Shown here: positions 1 to 5,360 of the stretch, piece by piece
How the letters are laid out: each line of letters begins with the position of its first letter
Numbering within the stretch: the stretch's first letter is position 1
Source of the DNA: Acidobacteriota bacterium
Lineage (GTDB): Bacteria > Acidobacteriota > Terriglobia > Bryobacterales > Bryobacteraceae
Assembly (NCBI GenBank): GCA_021788955.1
Contig: JAJYKC010000241.1
Location: 1-5,360 of the forward strand
Direction of reading: 5' to 3'
Length of the DNA: 5,360 nucleotides
Notes under the pieces: model-generated
The model's database searches: none
Told to the model about the DNA's origin: nothing
The model's input: the letters and a program-made list of their open reading frames with translations, nothing else
Position numbers and translations under genes: made by a program

Positions 1-813
1 GGCCATGCCTTCCATCTGAACCTTGAAGCGGTCCGTTGCGACGTTGTAAATGGTGGCCTGCGTCGTCGGTTCCTGCCCGAGGGGCTGGACGTTGTCGCCC
101 GTGAGGGTGACGCCCGGCGGGACGACCAGCCGCAACGGCATCAGCTTGTCGAGCACGCGGCTTTCGAAGATCTGGGGTTGGGCCGATGGCAGGTTGTAGC
201 TGATCTCGAAGCGCGTGTCGCCCGGCTTCAACGGATAGTCGATCAAGTAGACGCCGGGTTCCTTCGTCTTCACGAGATCCGGCTGGATCGGCATGCCCCC
301 CGGAGACGTAACCGTGCAAGTCACGCCGTCCCGGCCGCCATCGGGAATCCAGATTTTCGCCGAACCGTTCACGGGATCGTTGAACGTCAATTTCGTGGGG
401 TTGGTGAAGAGCAGATCTTCGCTCACCGCCATCTGCTGCGGCCCCGGCTGAAGGACAACCAGATGCTCGTTGAGTTTAGCCGTGTCCCGTTTCGCGGTCG
501 GCTCATAGACGTTGACGGTCAGGTTGTTCGAGGGAGATCCCGGTGGGACCGCCTCGGTGTAAACCACCCCGTCGTAGATCGCCTGCACGACGTGCATGCC
601 GACCGGTTGGGCGTCAAAATGGAACACTCCGTCTGCCGCGGTTTTCACCGTGCTGAGAGTCTGCATGCCGCCCTGGCCGGGCTGCATCAGCGAAATAATC
701 ACGCCTGCCTGAGGCTGGCCGCTGGTGCCGTTGACCACCTTCCCGTCCATCGCGGCGCGCGGCGGAAGTGCGGCGAGGACCAACGCGATAGCGAGAACCG
801 CCGAAGCCCTCAT
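1..813 (-). CDS. Secreted carboxypeptidase-regulatory-like domain protein, 3' end outside the window
   Basis: An open frame of 271 codons with no stop runs from ATG at 813 off the left edge, so the C-terminus is missing. A signal peptide is visible (hydrophobic residues 4-17, likely cleavage near PRAA at 18-21), so the protein should be exported. Residues about 23-95 look like a carboxypeptidase regulatory-like (transthyretin-like) beta-sandwich: a GKVVNGTSG start, a TAADGVFHF turn at 58-66, and a PPG at 90-92. Residues about 96-271 appear beta-rich and are not recognised; only one cysteine (C166) is seen. The start overlaps the stop of the preceding gene as ATGA (4 bp) and has a GAGG ribosome-binding site 7 bases upstream, so the gene is the fourth member of the cytochrome c maturation operon. 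No catalytic motif is visible. The domain usually mediates binding or structure. A role in cytochrome maturation is only inferred from position. Confidence 0.82.
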   Translation of the reverse strand, partial: MRASAVLAIALVLAALPPRAAMDGKVVNGTSGQPQAGVIISLMQPGQGGMQTLSTVKTAADGVFHFDAQPVGMHVVQAIYDGVVYTEAVPPGSPSNNLTVNVYEPTAKRDTAKLNEHLVVLQPGPQQMAVSEDLLFTNPTKLTFNDPVNGSAKIWIPDGGRDGVTCTVTSPGGMPIQPDLVKTKEPGVYLIDYPLKPGDTRFEISYNLPSAQPQIFESRVLDKLMPLRLVVPPGVTLTGDNVQPLGQEPTTQATIYNVATDRFKVQMEGMA

Positions 814-1232
814 GCGCGGGCCTCTTTCTGCATCGGTTTTCCGCACTCGCCGCAGAACTTCAGGGCGCGGTCGAAGCGCGCGCCGCAGTGCGGGCACTGC
901 CGGGAATCCGGGGCGGCCGCCTTCGTGGCAGGAACAGCGGCCGCCATGGGTTGCGGCGCGCGCACCGGCGGGCGGATGGCGTCGATTTCGGCCATCACGC
1001 GCGCCAACTCCTGCTGCAGGCTTTGCTTCGTCTTTTGGTAGTCGGCATCGGATAGTTTTCCGAGCCGGTATTCGAACTGCAAGTCACGCAGGTTTTCGTA
1101 AATCTGCGCCTTCCGCTCGTCCAGATGCTGCGTTGGGGAAACGGGCTCGGGCTTTGGCAGATCCGAACTGCGGATGAACAACGTGAGGGCGAGAGCGCCG
1201 AAGGCAAACAGGACAGCCGCTACGATGGTCAT
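810..1232 (-). CDS. Membrane-anchored CcmI-like protein with C-terminal zinc ribbon
   Basis: A 140-residue protein. Residues 3-20 form one N-terminal membrane helix followed by R21, which by the positive-inside rule puts the rest in the cytoplasm. Residues about 36-86 are charged and helical, probably coiled coil, and contain an ENLRDLQFEYRLGKLSDADY pattern like the conserved segment just after the N-terminal helix of CcmI (NxxxxRDLxxxxxxGxLxxxxY). A Pro/Ala-rich linker (about 88-108) leads to a zinc ribbon with C113-x2-C116 and C127-x2-C130. Classical CcmI is much longer and carries periplasmic TPR repeats, which are absent here. The ATG overlaps the ccmH stop by one base (TGATG), so translation is probably coupled; no strong ribosome-binding site is seen. 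It occupies the ccmI position after ccmFH, so a scaffold or assembly role in the haem lyase complex is plausible but inferred. An automated pipeline would likely call it only a zinc-ribbon protein. Confidence 0.88.
   Translation of the reverse strand: MTIVAAVLFAFGALALTLFIRSSDLPKPEPVSPTQHLDERKAQIYENLRDLQFEYRLGKLSDADYQKTKQSLQQELARVMAEIDAIRPPVRAPQPMAAAVPATKAAAPDSRQCPHCGARFDRALKFCGECGKPMQKEARA
821..824 (-). promoter_or_regulatory. Ribosome-binding site of the fourth operon gene
   Basis: Minus-strand GAGG (in AAAGAGG) lies in the last codons of the zinc-ribbon gene, 7 bases before the ATG at 813. It supports that start over the second ATG at 750, which would also remove the signal peptide. Confidence 0.7.
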
Positions 1233-1696
1233 CAGTCGAGCCGCGCCGTCTCTTTCTCGATCGCGTCGTGGTAGCGGTTAAGGAGTTCCGCGTCCTTTGG
1301 CGCGCTTTCCGCCGGCGCCCGTCGCGACATCTGCCGCCGGATGAACCAGAGCACCAGCAACAATCCTACGCCTAAGCCGAGATAATGGCTAAGCTCGCCC
1401 CATGTCCCCGGCTCGATCAGGAGAATCCCCGGGCCTTCCTCTTTAACGAACTCCTGGAGAATCGCCGAGTCGCTCATGCCGGCGGTCTGCATTTTGACGA
1501 TTTTTTCCTTCGCCGCGCGGCAGACGTGGCAGGGCCAAGGATCCATTTTGCAATCCATGGCGAGGTTGCAGCCGCAGGTGCACTTCAGCTTCGCGGCTAC
1601 GCGTTCGACACTGGGAGCCTCAGTCGCCAGTTGGCTCTGCGCCAGACACAGGACGGCGGTCAGACCCGCCAGGATACTAACTTTCACGCGCCACAC
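1232..1696 (-). CDS. ccmH: Cytochrome c maturation protein CcmH, variant cysteine motif
   Basis: A 154-residue thiol protein of the cytochrome c haem lyase complex. CcmH family members reduce or hold the CXXCH cysteines of apocytochrome c on the periplasmic side. Residues 5-19 form an export signal or anchor helix, 20-102 a periplasmic domain, about 103-119 a membrane helix, and 120-154 a basic cytoplasmic tail. The family core is recognisable as LKCTCGCN, but the usual LRCxxCQN is replaced by C39-x-C41-G-C43, followed by C49 and a separate CHVC (C56, C59). The segment about 74-98 (MSDSAILQEFVKEEGPGILL) matches the helical part of the CcmH fold. The start is GTG at 1696, chosen because AGGAG lies 9 bases upstream; it places the first 20 bases inside ccmF. 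A second in-frame GTG at 1687 is less well spaced. The protein lies directly after ccmF, as in other System I clusters. Confidence 0.92.
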   Translation of the reverse strand: MWRVKVSILAGLTAVLCLAQSQLATEAPSVERVAAKLKCTCGCNLAMDCKMDPWPCHVCRAAKEKIVKMQTAGMSDSAILQEFVKEEGPGILLIEPGTWGELSHYLGLGVGLLLVLWFIRRQMSRRAPAESAPKDAELLNRYHDAIEKETARLD

Positions 1697-3689
1697 GGCT
1701 TGCCACTCCTACCACCTCCGTCCGCGGATACTGCAACCGCGACTTACTCGGCACCAGGCAGATTGCCGTGCCAAACAAAACTACCCAGTAACCCAGCCAG
1801 ATCCAGCTCACCAGGGGGAAAACGTAAGCCTGGATGACCGACTGATTGCCGTCGCTGGAAGGTCCGGCATAGTTCAAGTAAAGATCTTCGTTCAGCCGCC
1901 GGCGGATCGTTACTTCCGACGTCGGCTGCTGGCTGGCTTTGTAGAGCCGGCGCTCCGGCTCCATTCGCCCCAGCGAGTCCCCGTTCCGGCTGACATCCAC
2001 CAGCGCGCGCCGCCAGATGTAGTTCTCGTTCTCGCCCTCCTGGGTTCCCGCCAATGTCAGGTCGTAACGGCCGATGTGGAACGTGGAACCGGTCGCGACC
2101 TGGATCGTCTCGCTGCGGTTGAACGCCGACCCGGTGAAGCCGATGAACATGAACACTATGCCCATGTGAACGACATACCCGCCGTAACGGCGCGTATTGC
2201 GGTGGGTCAGCGTGACCATCGCGGTGACGAGGTTGCCTCCGTCTTTTGAGCGGATCGCCAGCGCGCCCTTGAAAAACTCCACCCCGACTGTCACTGTCAC
2301 GAACAGACACAGACCGAAAGAAATCAGGGCGTAAGGATGCTGCCAGACGCCGAAGCCGGCGAGCACGGCCATCAGCACGAGCGCGGCCGCGCCCGGCCAC
2401 AGGAAAGCTCGCTTCAGGCTTTCAATCGAACTCCGCCTCCAGGCCACCAGCGGCCCGACGCCGGTGAGCAACACCATCGCCAGTCCGATCGGCACCATCA
2501 CGCGATCGAAGAACGGCGGATCTACGCTGATCTTGTCGCCGGTCACGGCTTCCGAAATCACCGGGAACAGCGTGCCCCAGAGCACGGCGAAACAGCTTGC
2601 CAGCAGGATCAGGTTGTTGAACAGGAAGCTGGACTCGCGCGAAACGATGCCGTCAAGCTGCGCTTCGCTCTTGAGGTAATCCAGGCGGGCGAGAATCAGG
2701 TACGTCACCAGCGCGATGCCGACGGCGAGAAAACCCACGAAGTAGTTGCCGATGCTCGATTGGGCGAAGGCGTGGACGGAATTGACCAGTCCCGACCGCG
2801 TCAGCATCGTGCCGAAGATGCAGAGGAAGAACGTGCCGGAAACCAGCACCATGTTCCACACCTTCATCATCCCCTTCTTCTCCTGCATCATCACCGAGTG
2901 CAGGAACGCGGTGGCGGTCAACCATGGCAGGAACGAAGCGTTTTCGACCGGGTCCCAACCCCAGTAGCCGCCCCAGCCGAGCACCGCGTACGCCCAGCCG
3001 GCGCCGAGCATGATGCCTGAGGTCTGGAACAGCCAGGTGACGATGGCCCAGCGGCGCGTCGTATGAATCCAGCCGTCGCCTGGTTGTTTCACAATCAGCG
3101 ACGCGATGGCGAACGCGAAGGGCACCGCGAAGCCGACATAGCCCAGGTAGAGCATCGGCGGGTGGATGACCATGGTCCAGTACTGCAGCAGCGGATTGAG
3201 ACCCTGCCCATCGCCGACGTCGGTGATTCCCTTCCCTGCCAACAGCACGTGGAACGGGCTGGCGACCCAGGTGATCATCATGAGGAAGAACGCCTCGGTG
3301 GTCATCAGGATGGCCGTCACGTACGGCATCATGTTGCGCAGCTTATGTCGGTTGGTGAAAACGACGACAGCCGAGTAGGTGGCCAGCAGCCAGCTCCAGA
3401 ACAGCAGCGAGCCTTCCTGCCCGCCCCACCAGGAGGCGAACTTGTAGATCACCGGCATGGCCTGATTGCTGTGGGCGGCGACGTAAGCAAGCCGGAAGTC
3501 GCCGTAGATCAGCGAATAGATGAGGATGGCCGCGGCGCCGGTGACCAGCAGCCAGATCGCGTAGACCGCGCGTTCGGCACTGGCGGCGAGGAATGGGCGG
3601 CGGGCGAGTTTGCCGACCACCGATCCGACCACCGAATAGATCGCCAGGCAAAAGGCAATGAGAAGTGCGAGGGCGCCGATATTCTCCAT
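1677..3689 (-). CDS. ccmF: Haem lyase subunit CcmF (cytochrome c maturation System I)
   Basis: A 670-residue polytopic inner-membrane protein, close to the usual family length (about 650). CcmF receives haem from holo-CcmE and, with CcmH, attaches it to CXXCH motifs of apocytochrome c in the periplasm. Diagnostic motifs in order are SWWGGQEGSLLFW at 86-98, IHPPMLY at 175-181, the haem-binding WWD signature GWGGYWGWDPVENASFLPW at 238-256, and HMGIVFMFIGFTGSAF at 508-523. The four histidines expected for CcmF haem ligation or handling are present: H176, H264, H306 and H508. Residues about 524-622 form a soluble, probably periplasmic domain, followed by a last membrane helix (about 623-645). The ATG at 3689 has a weak AGGG ribosome-binding site 7 bases upstream and lies 17 bp after the amidohydrolase stop. 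The 3' end overlaps ccmH by 20 bp. All key residues are intact, so the gene looks functional. Confidence 0.97.
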   Translation of the reverse strand: MENIGALALLIAFCLAIYSVVGSVVGKLARRPFLAASAERAVYAIWLLVTGAAAILIYSLIYGDFRLAYVAAHSNQAMPVIYKFASWWGGQEGSLLFWSWLLATYSAVVVFTNRHKLRNMMPYVTAILMTTEAFFLMMITWVASPFHVLLAGKGITDVGDGQGLNPLLQYWTMVIHPPMLYLGYVGFAVPFAFAIASLIVKQPGDGWIHTTRRWAIVTWLFQTSGIMLGAGWAYAVLGWGGYWGWDPVENASFLPWLTATAFLHSVMMQEKKGMMKVWNMVLVSGTFFLCIFGTMLTRSGLVNSVHAFAQSSIGNYFVGFLAVGIALVTYLILARLDYLKSEAQLDGIVSRESSFLFNNLILLASCFAVLWGTLFPVISEAVTGDKISVDPPFFDRVMVPIGLAMVLLTGVGPLVAWRRSSIESLKRAFLWPGAAALVLMAVLAGFGVWQHPYALISFGLCLFVTVTVGVEFFKGALAIRSKDGGNLVTAMVTLTHRNTRRYGGYVVHMGIVFMFIGFTGSAFNRSETIQVATGSTFHIGRYDLTLAGTQEGENENYIWRRALVDVSRNGDSLGRMEPERRLYKASQQPTSEVTIRRRLNEDLYLNYAGPSSDGNQSVIQAYVFPLVSWIWLGYWVVLFGTAICLVPSKSRLQYPRTEVVGVASRVARES
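1706..1710 (-). promoter_or_regulatory. Ribosome-binding site deciding the GTG start of ccmH
   Basis: Minus-strand AGGAG (in AGGAGTGG) lies inside the end of ccmF and is 9 bases from GTG at 1696. The next in-frame GTG, at 1687, would be 18 bases away, so this site favours the longer ccmH. Confidence 0.7.
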
Positions 3690-3696
3690 GGATTAA

Positions 3697-3700
3697 CCCT
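3697..3700 (-). promoter_or_regulatory. Ribosome-binding site of ccmF
   Basis: Minus-strand AGGG ends 7 bases before the ATG at 3689, within the 17-bp gap after the amidohydrolase stop. It is short but well placed and supports the chosen ccmF start. The gap has no room for a terminator, so read-through from the upstream gene is likely. Confidence 0.55.
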
Positions 3701-3706
3701 AATTCT

Positions 3707-5347
3707 CTAGTGTCGCAAACCGCCGCCCGCGGCGGAAAGTCCATTCTCGTAGACCACCCGGCCGCCGAAAATAGTAGCAGCGACGTGGACGTCGCGAATC
3801 GTCTCCGGGGGGATGCCGAGAATGTCCTGGCTCAGCACAGCCATGTCGGCGAGTTTGCCTGGCTCGATCGTGCCTTTAATCTTCTCTTCGAAACTCGCGT
3901 AAGCCGAGCCCCACGTGTAGGCTCGCAATGCCTCGGCCACGGTGATTTTCTGCTCGGGAATCCAGCCGCCGGAATTCTTTTCGTCGAGCGTACGCCGCGT
4001 CGCCGCCGCATAGATGCCCATCAACGCGTCCATCGGGGCAACGGGCCAGTCCGAACCGAAGGCCAATACGGCGCCGGTGTCGAGGAGCGAACGAAAAGCG
4101 TAGGTGCCGCGCAACACCTCGGGACCAACGCGCTTGGCCGCCCAACGCCCGTCGTCGATGAGGTGATAAGGCTGCATGGACGCGATCACGTGCAGCGCGG
4201 CGAAACGGGGGATGTCCTGCTGGCGCAGGTGCTGGGCGTGTTCGATGCGGAACCGCCGGTCGCGCGGACCGTTTTGCTTCTCGGCCGCCTCGTACATGTC
4301 GAGGATCATGGCGTTCGCCTTGTCGCCAATCGCGTGAACCGCCACCTGCAGGCCGGCGCGGTCGGCATCGAGGATGTGGCGTTCCATCTTTTCCGGCGGA
4401 ATCATCTCCGCGTTGGCGATGCCGCTGGTCTGCGGTGCGTCGAGATAAGAATGGAAAAGCAGAGCGGTGGTCGAGCCGAGCGAGCCGTCGGCGAAACCTT
4501 TCAACCCTCCGATATGGAGCGTCTCGGAGCCGAAATCGGCGAGAAGGCCTACGCCGGCCAGACGCTCCCAGGACGCCAGCGGCTGATGGCCGGAGATGCG
4601 CACGGTGAGCCGTCCCTCGCGCAGCAGTTTCTGGTAGACGCGGAACACGTTCGGCGCCGCCGACATGTCCTGCACGCTGGTGACGCCGCGCTCGTTGGCG
4701 TATCTCATGGCGGCTTCCACCGCCTCCGTGATCTCGCTTTCGTCGGGTTCGGGCATTACGCGCTCGACAAGACCCTGCGCGGCATCCTTCAACACGCCCG
4801 TCGGCTCGCCGGATGCGTCGCGGACAATTACGCCGCCGGGCGGATCTGGTGTGTTCCGGTCCACGTGTGCCAATTTCAGAGCCAGCGAGTTGGCGAGCGC
4901 CATGTGACCATCTAAACGGCTGACGAAGACCGGATGGCCGGCGGTCACGGGGTCGATAAGCTGGCGCGTTGGCAGGCGGGCCGGAGTCCAGTTTTCGTGG
5001 TCCCACTCACCCTCGGTGATCCACCGTCCGGCGGGAAGACGGGCGGCGTAGGCGGCGATGCGGTCCCGGAACTCGGTTTCGCTCCGCGCGTCGCGCAACT
5101 GTACGCTCGACAGGGCCTGACCGCCGGAAAGAAAGTGAACATGGGAATCGTTGAACCCGGGGACGGCGCGGCGCCCGGCGAGGTCAATCACTTGCGTCTG
5201 CGGCCCGCGCCAGCGCTCGATGTCGCTGTCGGCGCCGACCGCGACAATCCGGTCGGCGCCAAGGGAATCGGCGAGCCGATCATGGGCGCAGCGGCGGCGG
5301 CGCTCGTCAACGCCATCGCCGACGCCATGGGCGGACACTACTTCCAC
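3707..5347 (-). CDS. Amidohydrolase family 3 (YtcJ-like) metal-dependent hydrolase, abnormal N-terminus
   Basis: A 546-residue frame with a full amidohydrolase (COG1574/YtcJ-like) TIM-barrel core. Metal-site residues are visible: HVH at 69-71 in [11 protein letters not shown]283 in [11 protein letters not shown] (candidate carboxylated lysine), H338 in [10 protein letters not shown]370 and H373 in RIEHAQH, and D433 in FGSDWP. The C-terminal [12 protein letters not shown] returns to the beta-sandwich, as expected for this superfamily. Substrate is unknown; relatives hydrolyse amide or related C-N bonds. Family resemblance starts only at about residue 32 ([12 protein letters not shown]); the usual first strand (a DLIL-x-NG-type segment of about 30 residues) is missing. 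Residues 1-30 are instead the antisense of a xanthine-dehydrogenase-like sequence, and the frame remains open past the GTG at 5347 to the window edge. The true start is therefore not in this window or is destroyed. The stop lies 17 bp before ccmF, so it may be co-transcribed, although no functional link to haem is evident. Confidence 0.9.
   Translation of the reverse strand: MEVVSAHGVGDGVDERRRRCAHDRLADSLGADRIVAVGADSDIERWRGPQTQVIDLAGRRAVPGFNDSHVHFLSGGQALSSVQLRDARSETEFRDRIAAYAARLPAGRWITEGEWDHENWTPARLPTRQLIDPVTAGHPVFVSRLDGHMALANSLALKLAHVDRNTPDPPGGVIVRDASGEPTGVLKDAAQGLVERVMPEPDESEITEAVEAAMRYANERGVTSVQDMSAAPNVFRVYQKLLREGRLTVRISGHQPLASWERLAGVGLLADFGSETLHIGGLKGFADGSLGSTTALLFHSYLDAPQTSGIANAEMIPPEKMERHILDADRAGLQVAVHAIGDKANAMILDMYEAAEKQNGPRDRRFRIEHAQHLRQQDIPRFAALHVIASMQPYHLIDDGRWAAKRVGPEVLRGTYAFRSLLDTGAVLAFGSDWPVAPMDALMGIYAAATRRTLDEKNSGGWIPEQKITVAEALRAYTWGSAYASFEEKIKGTIEPGKLADMAVLSQDILGIPPETIRDVHVAATIFGGRVVYENGLSAAGGGLRH
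5231..5260. repeat. Perfect 11-bp inverted repeat with 8-base loop at the gene junction
   Basis: GGCGCCGACCG at 5231-5241 is the exact reverse complement of CGGTCGGCGCC at 5250-5260, with loop CGACAATC between them. A 12-base palindrome, GTCGGCGCCGAC (5228-5239), overlaps the left arm, and its first nine bases recur directly at 5252-5260. The loop coincides with the point where amidohydrolase homology (minus strand) gives way to xanthine-dehydrogenase homology (plus strand). It lies inside coding sequence and has no U-tract, so it is not a convincing terminator. Confidence 0.85.
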
Positions 5348-5360
5348 CGCACGCCGGTCG
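5243..5360 (+). pseudogene. C-terminal fragment of a xanthine dehydrogenase/aldehyde oxidase molybdopterin-binding subunit
   Basis: Read on the plus strand in the frame of GCC at 5258, the sequence gives [19 protein letters not shown], then [19 protein letters not shown], up to the window edge. This matches the C-terminal active-site region of the large (Mo-cofactor) subunit of the xanthine dehydrogenase family. The Glu of GIGEP (codon 5273-5275) corresponds to the conserved catalytic glutamate near the molybdenum. These subunits normally run to about 700 or more residues, and nothing upstream of about 5243 continues the family: the same DNA encodes the amidohydrolase on the other strand. The frame is technically open back to an ATG at 5141, but those residues do not resemble the family. 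The gene has therefore lost its 5' part here, and its last residues and stop lie beyond 5360. It may be a true remnant or an assembly chimera. Confidence 0.75.

Noticed and set aside
178..1041. A 287-codon plus-strand open frame across the first two minus-strand genes
   Set aside because: It crosses the overlap of two well-supported coupled genes, has no family resemblance, and its composition is typical of an antisense shadow.
1640..1660. Lipoprotein signal in CcmH around C17
   Set aside because: The residues before the cysteine (TAVLC) lack the small residue at -1 required by a lipobox, so an ordinary signal or anchor helix is more likely.
1476..2249. A 257-codon plus-strand open frame over ccmH and the end of ccmF
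   Set aside because: It is antisense to two genes with clear family motifs and has no motif of its own.
3665..4915. A 416-codon plus-strand open frame opposite the amidohydrolase
   Set aside because: It is rich in Arg, His and Gly with no recognisable motif and lies antisense to a gene with intact catalytic residues. Long antisense frames are expected in GC-rich DNA.
5231..5260. The hairpin as a transcription terminator
   Set aside because: It is inside coding sequence of both candidate genes and has no following T-run on either strand.
5141..5360. A possible plus-strand gene starting at ATG 5141 and running off the right edge
   Set aside because: The frame is open, with a GGAAAG-like stretch upstream, but residues before about 5243 are the antisense of the amidohydrolase HVH region and do not resemble the dehydrogenase. 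Only the distal part is supported.

Overview
The window is GC-rich bacterial DNA. All well-supported complete genes lie on the minus strand, so the biological reading order is from right to left. The gene content is a cytochrome c maturation (System I) cluster: CcmF, then a CcmH with an unusual cysteine set, then a small membrane-anchored CcmI-like zinc-ribbon protein, then a secreted protein with a carboxypeptidase-regulatory-like domain. This combination, together with a YtcJ-type amidohydrolase and a trace of a xanthine-dehydrogenase-family protein, suggests an Acidobacteriota-like organism (Solibacter/Bryobacter type). That assignment rests on gene style only and is an inference.

Layout in transcription order: an amidohydrolase family 3 protein (5347 to 3707, 5' end abnormal); 17 bp later ccmF (3689 to 1677); ccmH overlapping ccmF by 20 bp (1696 to 1232); the zinc-ribbon/CcmI-like gene overlapping by 1 bp (1232 to 810); and the secreted carboxypeptidase-regulatory-like protein overlapping by 4 bp and running off the left edge (813 to 1). 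The tight overlaps and the absence of any intergenic space for a terminator argue for one polycistronic unit with translational coupling. No gene-free stretch over 300 bases exists.

How they fit together: CcmF is the haem-handling core of the haem lyase. CcmH presents periplasmic cysteines that would keep apocytochrome CXXCH cysteines ready for attachment. The zinc-ribbon protein sits where CcmI would normally be. The fourth protein is coupled to the cluster, but its function is unknown. The ccmA-E and ccmG genes are not in this window.

The right edge is anomalous. From about 5243 to the end, the plus strand encodes the C-terminal active-site region of a xanthine dehydrogenase/aldehyde oxidase large subunit. 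The minus-strand amidohydrolase loses its homology at the same point. Two genes in opposite orientation, each without its 5' part, meet within a perfect 11-bp inverted repeat. This is either a real rearrangement or an assembly chimera, and it should be settled before the amidohydrolase start is trusted.
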